In this document: positions 1 through 9,968 of the stretch, piece by piece
Layout of the letters: every line of letters begins with the position of its first letter
How positions within the stretch are numbered: position 1 is the stretch's first letter
Assembly: GCA_903952145.1 (NCBI GenBank)
Contig: CAJBES010000222.1
Span: 1-60,552, forward strand
Length of the DNA stretch: 60,552 nucleotides
Reading direction: 5' to 3'
DNA from: an uncultured Opitutaceae bacterium
Lineage (GTDB): Bacteria; Verrucomicrobiota; Verrucomicrobiia; Opitutales; Opitutaceae
The notes under the pieces: generated by a model
Seen by the model: only the letters and a program-made list of their open reading frames with translations
Told to the model about the DNA's origin: nothing
Database searches by the model: none
Position numbers and translations under genes: made by a program

Positions 1-1
1 C

Positions 2-826
2 CTGCGCAATTTTGACTACCGCAGCGAAGTGAAACTCTGGAGCGATTTGCTTGCCCACCAACCGGCCAACGCGCGGGTCCATGCCAGCCTCGGCTACGCT
101 CTCGCACGTGAAGGCCGATGGGAAAACGCCGCCGCACAGTATGCCGGGGCCGTGCGCCTGCTGCCTGGCTATGCGGATGCACACAATGACTTGGGCAACG
201 TGCTGACGCAGCTCAACCAGCCCGCCGCGGCTTTGATCCACTTCAGGGAAGCCCACCGGCTGAAACCAGATGATCCCGCGATAAATTTCAACCTCGGCAA
301 GGCACTCACCGCGGCTGGCCAACCTGCCCAGGCAGTTCCGCTCCTCGCACAGGCCCTGCGCCTGGACCCGGGCCTGACTGACGCCCGCGTGGCGCTGGGC
401 CGGGCTCTCGTCGCACTGGACCGGCTGCCTGATGCCGTAGCCCAATACCGCAAAGGTCTGAAGCACAATCCTGACAGTGTCGCCTTACGCACGAATCTGG
501 CCGACAGCCTGCTCGATCTGGGCCGGCTGGCGGAAGCCGCGGCCGCATATGAGCGCGTGCTTGAACTGCAGCCCGAATTGGCGGCCGTGCGTCACAATCT
601 TGCCCTGGCATTGGTGCGATTGGGGCGACCGACGGAGGCTATCCCCCTTTATGAGCAAGTGCTGAGGCAGCAGCCCGACTCAGCGCCGGCGCGTCTTAAC
701 TATGCCATTGCCCTAGAGCAATGCGGCAGGACCGCCGAGGCCATCAGGCAGGATGAGGCAGCCCTGCAACTGGACCCGCAATTCACCGCAGCAAGCCAGC
801 ATCTGGAGAACCTGCGGGGTAAGTGA
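2..826 (+). CDS. TPR-repeat protein, C-terminal part (5' end outside window)
   Basis: The reading frame is open to the left edge of the window, so this is the last ~274 residues of a longer protein; the GTG at 29 is internal, not a real start. The visible part is made almost entirely of degenerate 34-residue tetratricopeptide repeats, about seven, with the usual small residues at positions 8, 20 and 27 and P at 32 (for example ...AAAAYERVLELQPELAA...). TPR arrays are protein-interaction scaffolds. The sequence just before the repeats, with a SEVKLW motif, resembles TMTC-type proteins, where a membrane glycosyltransferase-like region precedes TPRs; that identity is inference because the N-terminal half is missing. 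It converges on the TonB receptor gene. Confidence 0.85.
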   Translation: MRNFDYRSEVKLWSDLLAHQPANARVHASLGYALAREGRWENAAAQYAGAVRLLPGYADAHNDLGNVLTQLNQPAAALIHFREAHRLKPDDPAINFNLGKALTAAGQPAQAVPLLAQALRLDPGLTDARVALGRALVALDRLPDAVAQYRKGLKHNPDSVALRTNLADSLLDLGRLAEAAAAYERVLELQPELAAVRHNLALALVRLGRPTEAIPLYEQVLRQQPDSAPARLNYAIALEQCGRTAEAIRQDEAALQLDPQFTAASQHLENLRGK

Positions 827-852
827 CACAAGCTTGGTCAAGTCGGGTGCGC

Positions 853-884
853 AAAAAAGGCGGCTGCGTTTCCGCAGCCGCCTT
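853..884 (-). terminator. Rho-independent terminator of the TonB receptor gene
   Basis: A GC-rich inverted repeat (GGCGGCTGCG, four-base loop, CGCAGCCGCC) is followed, on the minus strand, by a run of six T. It lies 24 bases beyond the stop codon of the receptor gene. The plus-strand TPR gene also ends just before it, so the stem may help end both transcripts. Confidence 0.85.
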
Positions 885-907
885 GGTGAAGTAGATAATT
901 CCCGGGA

Positions 908-3900
908 TCAGAACCGCACGCGGACACCCACCTGGGCCTGCCAACGGGAAACAGGATATTCGTTCACAACCAGCGGAACGGTATTTAGCGTATTGCTGGT
1001 GAACGTGTAGTTCCACTGGCCCAGACCACCGTTGCCCGCAGCATTATAGCTGGCGGCGGCTACCGCACGGCGGTAGGAGAACGGCACTTCCTCCAGCAAA
1101 CCCCAGCTGTCATCAATGAGGTTCCAGAAATTCAGGACGTTGATGTAGAGCTCGCCCCTCAGCCGGTTCCAAATCGGGATCTGCTGGACGATCTTAAGAT
1201 CAATGGTCTGGGTCCACGGCGAGTTCTCACTGTTGCGCGGTGCGTGGCTGCCCATGTATTTTGCGAGACTGGTGGAGTTGACGAAGGCGAAGAACGCATC
1301 GCGTTCCGTCGTGCTGGCCCAAGCCACCTTTGGATCGCTTGGTCCGGCAGGCACATAGAGCAAGTCGTTGAACGTCCAGCCGTCGCCATTGGCGTCACCG
1401 TAAAACACCCACGAATAGGGGCGACCCGTGCGGCCCTGATAGACGCCGGCAATCGTGGTCTTGAAATTCTTGATGAATTCAAACTCACGCGCCACCGAAA
1501 CGACAATGCGATCCTTGATCGCGTAGTTGGAGGTCGAAGCAACATCCTCATTGGGATTGAAGACCGCACGATTTTGGTAGTTGGACCCCGCGGTGGAGGA
1601 GGTTATCGGGCTGACCTCGGTCGCATCGCTGAGGGTGTAGGAAGCCCCCCAACTCCAGTGGTTCCTCATCGGTCGGTTGACCTGAAGTGTGTAGCCGTAG
1701 CCATCGCCGTTCTTCGTGTTCGTCAGGTAGAAGACGTCGGAGAAGGCGGCGACACGGCGCTTGCCCTGGGTGGCCCCGCTGGTGCCACTCGTCGGATTGC
1801 CGGCATAGCGAATACGGCCGTCAGGCAACGTGGTCGGACCCGAGCTGGCGAGGGCGTAATTGAGGAACTGGTATTGCACAGCCCGGTTGATCTTGAGGTA
1901 ATATGCATCGGCCGTCAGGGTCAGGCCGCCAAACGGCAGCTGGTGATCAATCGCGATGTTACCCTTCCATGTGACCGGCTGCTTGAAGCCAGGATCGGTG
2001 ATGTTGATGTTGGGCGCGGGCGGATTGCCGGCCGGGGGAACCTGGGTCGCCGTGTTCCCATTGAATGTGAAGCCAGCGATGCCACCCGAAGAGAAAACAC
2101 CAACGGCACCCGTGGCACCGGCATTCGAGTAGGCATTGGAGATCCAGACCGCCGGGTTCTTGCCTTGGAAAAGGCCGAGACCGCCGTGAATCTGGGTCTT
2201 GCGCTCGGTTTTAAAATCGTAGGTGAACCCGAAGCGCGGAGCAAGGGTGGAGTTGCCGTCGTTGGTCGTGTTATTCTGCGTAACAGCACGGCCGTCTTCC
2301 GTGACAAATCCGGCCGTGGAAAATCCAGGGGCGACCGGGGGCGCCTCCGGCACCGTGGGGTCGTCGTAACGCAGACCAGCCAGAAGGGTCAGCTGCTGGT
2401 TGGGCTTCCAACTGTCCTGGATGTAGAATGCGTCGGCGTCATACGTCCAACGGGCCACGGCATCGTTGATCGTATATCCGGGGCTGGCCTTTTGCAGAGT
2501 GTAGCCGGAGACGGGAGTGCCCGCCTGCCACGCCGCCAAGGTCGGCATAACGTAGTAGCCGTTGGTGTATTGCACGAAGGCGTTGAGATATTTCGTCGAG
2601 GTCTTTTCGGCACCGGCGGTGAGAGTGTGGTCGCCCACGGAATATTCTGCGGAGAACTTGGCTTGCTTCTCCTTTGTGTCGATCGCGTTCAGCTGGCGGG
2701 ACGACTCGGTGCCAAGGTAGATATTGCCATTGGTCACCGCCGCACCAGTATCGAGCCGGGTGCCGCTGATGCCTTGGATCAGGACCTGGGGGAAGGGTTT
2801 GCCAGCGTTGGCGGGTGAACCGGTGTAGGTGGTCTCGGCATAGGTCACTTCCGTGCGGAAGTCAGGGGTCCACTGGCTGTTGAACTGGCCGGCATAGCTT
2901 TCTGAGATGCGGGGCTGGGCATACCAGAAATTGCTCAACGACGTGGTGGTGGAGCCGGTGTAATTGCCGAAAATATAGTTCTGGCCATCATTCTTGCGGT
3001 AGGTGACCGACGCACGGTGTTTGTCCGAGACGTTCCAGTCGAGCTTGGCAATTTTCGTTTTCTGCTTCTCGATATTTTCACCCGCCGTCAGGTTGCCCGC
3101 GTCGTAGCCGAGGGCTGTGGACCGCGCGATAACGGCGGCGAAATCGGCGCTGTTCGGAATGAAATTGGCCTGCGGGGCAACCGTCTTGCGTTGGAAATCA
3201 TCATAGCTGATGAAGAAAAACAGCTTGTTGCGGATGATCGGACCACCGACCACGAAGCCATAGGTCCGCTCGTCGAACGGCTCTTTGATGCCGGTGATGG
3301 GATTTTTAGCCCGGAGATTCTCGTTGGTCTTTTCGTAGTAGATAATGCCATGGAACTCATTGGTGCCGGATTTGGTGACGGCATTCAAGTAGGCGCCCGT
3401 GGCACCGGCATAGCGGACCGAGTAGGGTGCAAGTTCCACGTTCAGGGTTTGGAGGGCCTCAAGGGGAATGGGGCTGCGCTGGGAGGAAAAGCCGTTGCCG
3501 TTCAAGCCGAAGGTATCGATTGCCTCCACGCCATCCACTCTGAAGGAGTTGAAGCGCATGTTCTGGCCTTGGGCACTCAGGTTGCCACCTTGGTCGAGCG
3601 ACATCAGTGAGAGGCGCGTGTCGAGCACCGCGACATCCTGAATGTTGCGGCGGACGGTGGAGACATTTTCAATTTCCCGGTCGGTGAAGCTGGTGCCAGT
3701 GCCCATTTTGCCCATGCCGAAAATGGTGTCGCGGCTGGCGGTGACACTCATGGCCTCGAGTTTGACGACTTCGGTGGACAAGGTGGCGTTCACGACGGCC
3801 GCGGCACCCAGATCAATGAAAACATCACTGGTTGTTTCGGGAGCATATGTGCCCATGGCCACCGTGACGGTGTAGGGACCGCCTGCGCGCAGGCCGGAAA

Positions 3901-4123
3901 CGTTATACTGGCCGTTGTCACGGGTGGTCGTCGTGGCACGTGTGCCCGACGGTTCATGCACCACCGTCACGCTCGCACCCGACACAGGTTTGCCATCTTT
4001 GGTGATGACGAAGCCGTTGAGTGCTGCCGTGGTGATACCTTGGGCAAAAGCCGAAGGCAATGACGCCACAAGCGCCGCTGCCGCAACCGCGATAATCAGG
4101 AATCTAACGAACGTTTTTTGCAT
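908..4123 (-). CDS. Oar-like TonB-dependent outer-membrane receptor
   Basis: A 1071-residue protein that starts with a signal peptide (about residues 1-27, ending SAFAQ). A carboxypeptidase-regulatory-like beta-sandwich follows (about 30-115; DGKPVSGASVTV). Next come a plug-like region and a very long beta-barrel ending in the aromatic QVGVRVRF, the usual terminal phenylalanine of outer-membrane barrels. This layout is that of Oar/SusC-like TonB-dependent transporters, which take up large substrates using proton motive force through TonB-ExbBD. No SusD-like partner is adjacent and the substrate cannot be told from the sequence. The gene is monocistronic with its own terminator. The ATG at 4123 is directly followed by a good signal peptide, which supports the start. 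Confidence 0.92.
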   Translation of the reverse strand: MQKTFVRFLIIAVAAAALVASLPSAFAQGITTAALNGFVITKDGKPVSGASVTVVHEPSGTRATTTTRDNGQYNVSGLRAGGPYTVTVAMGTYAPETTSDVFIDLGAAAVVNATLSTEVVKLEAMSVTASRDTIFGMGKMGTGTSFTDREIENVSTVRRNIQDVAVLDTRLSLMSLDQGGNLSAQGQNMRFNSFRVDGVEAIDTFGLNGNGFSSQRSPIPLEALQTLNVELAPYSVRYAGATGAYLNAVTKSGTNEFHGIIYYEKTNENLRAKNPITGIKEPFDERTYGFVVGGPIIRNKLFFFISYDDFQRKTVAPQANFIPNSADFAAVIARSTALGYDAGNLTAGENIEKQKTKIAKLDWNVSDKHRASVTYRKNDGQNYIFGNYTGSTTTSLSNFWYAQPRISESYAGQFNSQWTPDFRTEVTYAETTYTGSPANAGKPFPQVLIQGISGTRLDTGAAVTNGNIYLGTESSRQLNAIDTKEKQAKFSAEYSVGDHTLTAGAEKTSTKYLNAFVQYTNGYYVMPTLAAWQAGTPVSGYTLQKASPGYTINDAVARWTYDADAFYIQDSWKPNQQLTLLAGLRYDDPTVPEAPPVAPGFSTAGFVTEDGRAVTQNNTTNDGNSTLAPRFGFTYDFKTERKTQIHGGLGLFQGKNPAVWISNAYSNAGATGAVGVFSSGGIAGFTFNGNTATQVPPAGNPPAPNINITDPGFKQPVTWKGNIAIDHQLPFGGLTLTADAYYLKINRAVQYQFLNYALASSGPTTLPDGRIRYAGNPTSGTSGATQGKRRVAAFSDVFYLTNTKNGDGYGYTLQVNRPMRNHWSWGASYTLSDATEVSPITSSTAGSNYQNRAVFNPNEDVASTSNYAIKDRIVVSVAREFEFIKNFKTTIAGVYQGRTGRPYSWVFYGDANGDGWTFNDLLYVPAGPSDPKVAWASTTERDAFFAFVNSTSLAKYMGSHAPRNSENSPWTQTIDLKIVQQIPIWNRLRGELYINVLNFWNLIDDSWGLLEEVPFSYRRAVAAASYNAAGNGGLGQWNYTFTSNTLNTVPLVVNEYPVSRWQAQVGVRVRF

Positions 4124-4721
4124 GGTTTGTAGGTTTTCGAGCGATCAAGTCGGGTGGCTTAAATCTGAGACAAGCCTTGTTAAGTTGCGGAATCGAAGCT
4201 GATAGCGGAATGCAGTCAAGCATCGACCCTCAAAACTCAGCAGGTTTGCCGATTTGTGACCGCTCCGTTGCAAGAGCGTGGCCTTGATTGAGCATTGTGG
4301 TGAGAAGAATTCAACCTCCCCTGCCCATGCCACGGACGGGATGCTCGGAAGAGCCGATGCGCTTTGCGCTCCATTTTGTTGAAGCGCGCACGATGGGCCG
4401 CCTGCTTATATCCTTGTGGATCATGTGAGCCGCCAAATTACCATTCATCGAATACTACTGGGGTCGCCCGACGGAAATACACTGCCATGGCGAGGAGTCC
4501 CGCTCCGCGGGGCGACAACCTGCTGCTGTTGCCTCGGCGAAGGCGGAGAGGCTACCTAGCTGGACCGCCACGGTCCGCTTTGCGCACGTGGTAATATGCC
4601 CTACTTTCAAAATGCCTTCTTGGATCCGCCAAGATAGCACTGGATCACCTCACACCCTCTGATCCGCTTTAACCCGCCGGCCTCTTCCGAGCCGAAAGCT
4701 GAGGTAGTCTGGTCAAGAACA
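4124..4721. other. Intergenic region with no recognised gene
   Basis: About 600 bases between the receptor gene start and the accC end. The right-hand part would hold the receptor promoter, but no convincing -35/-10 pair was found. Around 4531-4556 the minus strand reads as GGTAGCCTCTCCGCCTTCGC followed by CGAGGC, a short dyad-containing stretch. It reminds me of dispersed 'AFAEATA'-coding intergenic repeats seen in related genomes; this rests on memory only. The short open frames here have no protein-like character that I recognise. Confidence 0.4.
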
Positions 4722-6086
4722 TTAGGAAAAAAGATCCGTAGGGGTGCGGCTCATAAAGTCCTCCATATAAGCTGTAGTTGCCTTGCCTTCAATAAAGACC
4801 GGATCTGACATTATTGCTTTATGCAGAGGGATAGTGGTCTTGATGCCTCGCACAAGATATTCGCTTAGAGCACGATAAGTACGCTCAAGGGCAGTTTTAC
4901 GATCACGCCCATAACAAATCAGCTTGCCGATCATGGAGTCGTAGTAGGGCGGGATGGAGTATCCAGAGTAAGCATGTGAATCAACGCGCACTCCATGCCC
5001 ACCTGGGGCATAATAGAGCGTGATTGTACCTGGAGAGGGTATAAAATTACGAGCGGGATCCTCAGCATTTATACGGCACTCGATGGCGTGCTTGGTAAAT
5101 GTGATGTCTCCTTGGTCAAAATCGAGTTTTTGTCCATCAGCCACCAATATCTGCTGCTTGATCAAGTCTATGCCAGTAACCTCTTCTGTAACAGGATGTT
5201 CTACCTGTATACGCGTGTTCATTTCAATGAAGTAGAAATTGCCTTTGGCATCAACGAGAAACTCAATCGTGCCGGCATTTTCATATTCAGCAGCTTCCGC
5301 AGCGCGAATCGCAGCCTTGCCCATTTTTTTGCGCAGGCTCGCAGTCAGAAACGGAGAGGGAGACTCTTCAATCAGCTTTTGGTGACGGCGTTGGACGGAG
5401 CAGTCTCGTTCACCCAAGTGCAAAACCTTGCCGTGCGAATCGGCCAGGATCTGAAATTCGATATGCCTTGGCTTTTCAATGTAACGCTCGATGTAAACTG
5501 CCCCGTTGCCGAAGACTTTTTCAGCTTCGCCGCGCGCCACGAGGTATTCTTTGGCAAATGAGACGTCGTTGTGGGCGATTCGCATACCGCGACCACCTCC
5601 ACCAGCCACCGCCTTAATAATAACTGGATAGCCAATCTTTCTGGCGATCTTGACCGCTTCGCCCTCATTTTCCACCGGGCCATCAGAACCAGGCACTGTA
5701 GGAACTCCCGCTTTACGAACGGTGTCCTTTGCAACGGATTTATCACCCATCATTTTGATGGATTTAGATTTAGGACCAATAAACTTGATATTGCAGGATT
5801 CGCACTGTTCAGCAAATTTGGCGTTTTCGGAAAGAAAACCATAGCCAGGGTGAATTGCATCTACATCTGCGATCTCGGCCGCACTGATGATACGGTCTGC
5901 GCGAAGATAACTGTCCGCACTTCGGGCTCCACCGATACAAATTGCTTCATCTGCAAGTTGCACATGGAGGGATTGAACATCCGCCTCAGAATAGACGGCC
6001 AGAGTCTTGATGCCCAATTCGCGACATGCACGAATAATTCGCAGGGCGATTTCACCGCGATTTGCGATGAGAATTTTTTGAATCAT
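4722..6086 (-). CDS. accC: Biotin carboxylase subunit of acetyl-CoA carboxylase
   Basis: ATP-dependent carboxylation of the biotin on BCCP, the first half-reaction of acetyl-CoA carboxylase and the committed step of fatty-acid synthesis; cytosolic. The protein has the AccC order: N-terminal domain ([15 protein letters not shown]), ATP-grasp with the glycine-rich loop GGGGRGMR, the conserved [14 protein letters not shown], and a C-terminal carboxylase domain. From the ATG at 6086 it is 454 residues, close to the usual ~450. A GTG 18 bases upstream (6104) would add MYLSLS, but family N-termini begin near [11 protein letters not shown], so ATG is preferred. It lies 77 bases downstream of accB in the same operon. 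Base composition is clearly lower in GC than most of the window. Confidence 0.95.
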   Translation of the reverse strand: MIQKILIANRGEIALRIIRACRELGIKTLAVYSEADVQSLHVQLADEAICIGGARSADSYLRADRIISAAEIADVDAIHPGYGFLSENAKFAEQCESCNIKFIGPKSKSIKMMGDKSVAKDTVRKAGVPTVPGSDGPVENEGEAVKIARKIGYPVIIKAVAGGGGRGMRIAHNDVSFAKEYLVARGEAEKVFGNGAVYIERYIEKPRHIEFQILADSHGKVLHLGERDCSVQRRHQKLIEESPSPFLTASLRKKMGKAAIRAAEAAEYENAGTIEFLVDAKGNFYFIEMNTRIQVEHPVTEEVTGIDLIKQQILVADGQKLDFDQGDITFTKHAIECRINAEDPARNFIPSPGTITLYYAPGGHGVRVDSHAYSGYSIPPYYDSMIGKLICYGRDRKTALERTYRALSEYLVRGIKTTIPLHKAIMSDPVFIEGKATTAYMEDFMSRTPTDLFS

Positions 6087-6163
6087 AGATAGGCTTAAAT
6101 ACACTAACCATTATATGATAATGGCTAGCAGCTCTCAGGGTATTTACTGGTTCCGAGGCTGTT

Positions 6164-6646
6164 TCAGCCCTGTTTTACCTTGAATAGACGTTGGCCGTAT
6201 TCGACCGGTTGACCGCTCTCAATAAGCACTTCAATAATGGTGCCATTCACCTCCGCTTGAATCTCATTCATAATTTTCATCGCCTCGATAATACACACTA
6301 CTGACGTCGCGCTGACTTTTATTCCACTATCGACGAATGGCTTACTTTCGGGAGATGGCGCCCGATAAAATGTGCCGACCATTGGTGACTTGATGAATGT
6401 GATGTCAGCTTCCTCCTTTCCTAGCGCAACAGGAACGGAGCTTGGAAGCGTCAACTGACTGTTAACCGGAGTTGCATCGACTGCAGGCACGACAGGTAGA
6501 CTTGATGACTGTGAGGATGTTACGATTGGCAATCCATTCCCGCCACGGCGGATTTTCAATTTAAAACCTTCCTCTTCCACCGCAAATTCGGAGAGTTCAG
6601 AACGCTTCATCAATTCAATGATCTGCTTTATTTGTTTTAGGTCCAA
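6164..6646 (-). CDS. accB: Biotin carboxyl carrier protein (BCCP)
   Basis: 160 residues, the usual BCCP size. The N-terminal helix ([13 protein letters not shown]), a serine/proline-rich linker (about 40-75) and a C-terminal biotinyl domain are visible. The biotinylation motif EAMKIMNEI places the modified lysine at residue 124. It carries the carboxylated biotin between AccC (next gene) and the carboxyltransferase. The start is TTG: there is no ATG between it and the upstream in-frame stop, and the N-terminus matches family members from this point. Like accC it is AT-richer than its surroundings. Confidence 0.95.
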   Translation of the reverse strand: MDLKQIKQIIELMKRSELSEFAVEEEGFKLKIRRGGNGLPIVTSSQSSSLPVVPAVDATPVNSQLTLPSSVPVALGKEEADITFIKSPMVGTFYRAPSPESKPFVDSGIKVSATSVVCIIEAMKIMNEIQAEVNGTIIEVLIESGQPVEYGQRLFKVKQG

Positions 6647-7071
6647 ATTGTGCCTTGGTTTGAGTTAAATCTTTGCTTGATTGTTAATGCCTGAAGCGAA
6701 CAGAACGTTCAAAGAAAATCAGCCAAAAGGCAATCGGAGGATTTCCAGAACTACGCAAGATATCTCAATAATAGTCTATTATTTGCACAATAACCCATGA
6801 TTTAGTGCTATTTCGGCATTTTTCTATGCTATAAACTAGCATCCTTGGATTAATACCAGTGGATTATTTAAGGGTTCTCGCAGGCACTAAATTGTCATTT
6901 TTAACGTATAAATGCTAAAAATAGGCGCTTTTACCTTAAAAAAAAGGTTTTTACCGAAAAATCCACAGAAACAGTGTATTCATACTATTGGCCGGCAAGT
7001 CGCACAACCGAGGACAGAACGGCATATCTCAGAAGTGACCTAAACACCAGTTCAGCACATGTTAGGGCAGG
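6647..7071. promoter_or_regulatory. AT-rich intergenic region, presumed accBC promoter
   Basis: About 425 bases without a gene. The part from about 6660 to 6960 is strongly AT-rich (20 of 60 bases are G/C in 6781-6840), unlike the rest of the window. It lies upstream of accB, so the promoter of the accBC operon should be here, but I cannot fix a -35/-10 pair. Small A/T-rich dyads occur around 6936-6946. Confidence 0.4.
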
Positions 7072-7689
7072 TTATCGGTGTTCTCGGCCAAGCAATCTAT
7101 CCCGTGCTGAGCTTGTGCAGGCATTACTCAACTGCGCTACCACGGCTGGCAGCAGCGTATGTTCAGCTGCATGCACTTTGCCTTGGAGTGTCTCCAAAGT
7201 GTCACCTGCCTCTACTCGCACGGTCGCCTGATCAATTATTGGGCCGCCATCCACCTCGGGCGTTACGTAATGCACCGTGCAACCGGTCACTTTCACCCCG
7301 CAGCGCCATGCCTGCCCAATACCATCCAAACCCGGGAAATTGGGAAGCAAGCTCGGATGCAGGTTTATGATCCTGCCCGCAAAGGCGTTGAGAAACACCG
7401 GTTTTAGCACCCGCATGAACCCAGCCAGCACCACCAGATCGGGGGCGCACGCACCGATCGCAGCGATGTAGCGTTGCTCGCCTTCGCCCGCGAGCTTGGT
7501 CTTGAATGGTGCTGGATCAAGATAAGCCGCCGGCACACCATACTTTGGCCCCAGGGCAAGAATCCCAGCAGTGGGATTGTCCGAAAAAATCTGCCTGACC
7601 TGCGCACGCCCCAACCGCCCCTCCCGCTGCGCGCGCAGGAGTGCCTCGGCGTTCGAACCGCGACCGGAACCAAGAATAACTACACGCAT
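7072..7689 (-). CDS. purN: Phosphoribosylglycinamide formyltransferase (GART)
   Basis: Transfers a formyl group from 10-formyl-THF to GAR in de novo purine synthesis; cytosolic. The N-terminal MRVVILGSGRGSNAEAL matches PurN. The catalytic Asn-His pair lies in INLHPSLLPNFPG, and the conserved Asp lies in TPEVDGGPIIDQA. The 205-residue length from ATG 7689 fits the family. A longer upstream reading (to 7926) overlaps the next gene and is not PurN-like, so 7689 is chosen. It begins 5 bases after the stop of the heptose nucleotidyltransferase gene, so the two are co-transcribed. The last ~15 residues (CTSSARDRLLGREHR) are a non-conserved tail. Confidence 0.95.
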   Translation of the reverse strand: MRVVILGSGRGSNAEALLRAQREGRLGRAQVRQIFSDNPTAGILALGPKYGVPAAYLDPAPFKTKLAGEGEQRYIAAIGACAPDLVVLAGFMRVLKPVFLNAFAGRIINLHPSLLPNFPGLDGIGQAWRCGVKVTGCTVHYVTPEVDGGPIIDQATVRVEAGDTLETLQGKVHAAEHTLLPAVVAQLSNACTSSARDRLLGREHR

Positions 7690-7694
7690 AACGC

Positions 7695-8192
7695 TCAGCC
7701 TTCCCCGGCCAACCGGAGTTTGGCGATGAGATTTGTTGTGCTGAAACCAGGTAGAAACGGCAGTAATTCGATTTTTGCCCCCACCTTTTCCAACTCCGCG
7801 CGCTCCTCGGGGTTCAGTGTCTCCAAGGTATAATCTCCCGCCTTGCAGTAGACATCCGGACGCAGTGCACGGATCTCCGCCACGAGCCGTTGCTCCCGGA
7901 AAATTACAATGCCGTCGACAAACCATAGCGCCCCGAGGGCATAGGCTCGCTGTTCCTCGCTCATCACCGGACGCGAGGGCCCCTTCAATGCGCGCACACT
8001 CTGGTCGCTGTTGATGGCGACATACAAGGCGTCACCCAGCCGGCGGGCCTGCTGCAGATAGAAAAGGTGCCCGGTGTGCAGGAGATCAAAGACCCCGTTG
8101 GTCAGAACCAGTTTTCTGCCCGCCGCCCCCAGTTTGGCGCGACCGGCCACGGCCATTTCCAAGGTCAAGAGTTTGGGATTCTCGAGTCTCAT
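7695..8192 (-). CDS. rfaE2: D-glycero-beta-D-manno-heptose-1-phosphate nucleotidyltransferase (HldE domain II type)
   Basis: Adds a nucleotide to heptose-1-phosphate in ADP-L-glycero-D-manno-heptose synthesis, which feeds the LPS inner core. The cytidylyltransferase-like fold is shown by LTNGVFDLLHTGH (HxGH motif). The RfaE-type C-terminus is shown by KAGDYTLETLNPEE, with FSTTNLI near the end. At 165 residues it is the stand-alone second domain; the kinase domain (HldE-I) is not in the window. A TTG at 8204 could add four residues, but the ATG at 8192 is the better start. Its presence supports an LPS-bearing outer membrane. It is first in a two-gene run with purN. Confidence 0.9.
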   Translation of the reverse strand: MRLENPKLLTLEMAVAGRAKLGAAGRKLVLTNGVFDLLHTGHLFYLQQARRLGDALYVAINSDQSVRALKGPSRPVMSEEQRAYALGALWFVDGIVIFREQRLVAEIRALRPDVYCKAGDYTLETLNPEERAELEKVGAKIELLPFLPGFSTTNLIAKLRLAGEG

Positions 8193-8315
8193 CGTTGCTG
8201 CCAAGCTCGCATGGTGGTCCGCCGTTGTAAATTACCATTCCCCGGCTTTGCTGCCAGCACCCCTCTTGAAAGCTCATATCTCCCTGTTCGGCCTCTCGCT
8301 CATTCACTGTGAATT

Positions 8316-8797
8316 GGCCTTACCCTGCACCAAGGCACCGACGGAGCCATTAGTGAAGGGGCCGCATCGAACCTGATTGGCGGGGTGGCGGCAGTGCGCA
8401 TCATCAAGCACGATTGGGCGGCGTTGCCGGCCTTTCTGTTTACTCTCACCCTCGCATTGCTCATAGGTTCGCGCAAGGCACACTCTTCATGCGGCAGCGC
8501 ATCCCGGCGTTTATCGTCGCCAACACAGGTCTGATCCAAACCGCCTATTCCGGCGCATTGACCACCACGGTCGGCGACCTGATGGAACTTGACGCCATCG
8601 CTGCGTGCGTGATCGGCGATCCCAGTCTGCGGGGTGGCCGTGGGACCGTGCTGGGCGTGATTTTCGGCGCCCTTATCATGACGAGCCAGCCGAACGGCAT
8701 GACGTTGTTCACCGTCTCCCAGGAGCTGAAACTCATCGCCCGGGGCGCCGTGTTGACGGTCGCCGTATGGATGGATGTTCAACTATCGAAAATGTAG
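8316..8797 (+). pseudogene. Remnant of a sugar ABC-transporter permease (XylH-like)
   Basis: The frame from 8414 to 8797 ends with a clear XylH/RbsC-type C-terminus: GDLMELDAIAACVIG, then SLRGGRGTVLGVIFGALIM, and AVWMDVQLSKM at the end. In intact permeases this is preceded by about 280 residues of membrane helices. Here only a short hydrophobic piece is present, in a different frame (about 8316-8470: SNLIGGVAAVRIIK, ALPAFLFTLTLALLIG). The gene has therefore lost its start, suffered a frameshift near 8460-8480, and lost an internal segment. The usual GGTSL loop has become GDPSL. No partner ATPase or binding protein is nearby. It is almost certainly non-functional. Confidence 0.75.
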
Positions 8798-8820
8798 AAC
8801 AATCCCCGGCACGTTGGGAC

Positions 8821-9957
8821 TCAGAAGAATTTTTTGGCTTTCTCGAAAAAGTTTTTCGACGTCGGCTCATTGGCATCGCCGCTCACGCGGGCGAATTCAT
8901 CGAGCAGCTTGCGCTGCTCCGCGGACAGCGCAGTGGGCACCTCGACATGCATCCGCACCAGCTGGTCACCCTGCCGGCCGCCGCGGAGCGAGGGGACACC
9001 CTTCTCCCGCAGGCGGAAGGTGGTGCCGCTCTGCGTGCCGGCGGGAATCTTGAGTGAGGCTTTGCCAAACAACGTGGGCACCTCGATGGTGCCGCCGAGG
9101 GTCGCCAAAGTAAATTTAATCGGAATCTCGCAGAACAGGTTGTCGTCCTGTCGCTCGAAGAGTTCGTGCTCCTTGACACTGAGCACAATGTATAGATCGC
9201 CGGCCTGTCCGCCAGCGAGGCCGGCCTCGCCGTTGCCGGCAGAGCGCAGGCGAGACCCGTTGTCCACTCCGGGCGGGATGCGAACGTTGAGTTTGGTCGT
9301 CTTCGGAAGCCGGGCTTCGCCCCGGCAGGCGGCGCAGGGTTTTTCCACCTTGGTACCCGCCCCGCTGCAGGTCGGGCAGGTTTGCGTGAAGGTGATAATA
9401 CCGCCAGAGCGCCGGATCTGCCCCGCGCCACGGCAGGTCGGACAGGTGATGCGCTTCGAGCCGGGTTCCGCACCGGTCCCGTCGCAGCGTTCACAAGAGA
9501 CGTTTTTCCGGAAGGAAATTTCCTTCTCCGCCCCGCGCGCCGCTTCTTCCAGCGTTATCTCCAAATCGTAACGCAGATCGGAACCGTCCCGGCTGCCATC
9601 GCGGCCACCGCCAAACATCTCGTCAAAAATCCCCCCGCCCCCCCCACCTTGGCCGAAAACTTCGCGGAAGATGTCGAAGGGATCGTGGAACCCGCCACCG
9701 CCGCCGCGCGGCCCCGCGCCGCCCATGCCACTTTGGAAGGCCGCATGGCCGTAGCGGTCGTAGGCTGCCCGTTTATCCGTGTCGTTGAGCACGTCGTAGG
9801 CTTCGGAGACTTTCTTAAACATCTCCTCCGCTTCCTTGTTACCCGGATTCTTGTCCGGGTGGAATTGCACGGCCTTCTTGCGATAGGCCTTTTTCAGTTC
9901 TTCAGTTGTGGCGGTTTTCGAGACGCCCAGCAGCTCGTAATAATCTTCTTTGGCCAT
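8821..9957 (-). CDS. dnaJ: Chaperone protein DnaJ (Hsp40)
   Basis: Co-chaperone that delivers unfolded clients to DnaK and stimulates its ATPase. The 378 residues contain a J domain (about 1-70, with HPD in FHPDKN), a Gly/Phe-rich linker (about 78-130) and four zinc-binding repeats ([32 protein letters not shown]). The C-terminal substrate-binding beta domains include [12 protein letters not shown]. The fourth zinc motif ends in A instead of G, but all eight cysteines are kept. It is the last gene of the leftward run manA, AsmA-like, grpE, dnaJ, 11 bases after grpE. dnaK is not in the window and no CIRCE or other heat-shock operator was seen. Confidence 0.97.
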   Translation of the reverse strand: MAKEDYYELLGVSKTATTEELKKAYRKKAVQFHPDKNPGNKEAEEMFKKVSEAYDVLNDTDKRAAYDRYGHAAFQSGMGGAGPRGGGGGFHDPFDIFREVFGQGGGGGGIFDEMFGGGRDGSRDGSDLRYDLEITLEEAARGAEKEISFRKNVSCERCDGTGAEPGSKRITCPTCRGAGQIRRSGGIITFTQTCPTCSGAGTKVEKPCAACRGEARLPKTTKLNVRIPPGVDNGSRLRSAGNGEAGLAGGQAGDLYIVLSVKEHELFERQDDNLFCEIPIKFTLATLGGTIEVPTLFGKASLKIPAGTQSGTTFRLREKGVPSLRGGRQGDQLVRMHVEVPTALSAEQRKLLDEFARVSGDANEPTSKNFFEKAKKFF

Positions 9958-9968
9958 GGTAGGTCAGT

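Noticed and set aside
1244-2818. 524-codon plus-strand frame inside the TonB receptor gene
   Set aside because: Antisense to a well-supported receptor, with no recognisable domain.
6660-6980. AT-rich stretch as a replication origin
   Set aside because: No dnaA, dnaN or other origin-linked gene, and only one poor DnaA-box-like AAATCCACA; a promoter region explains it better.
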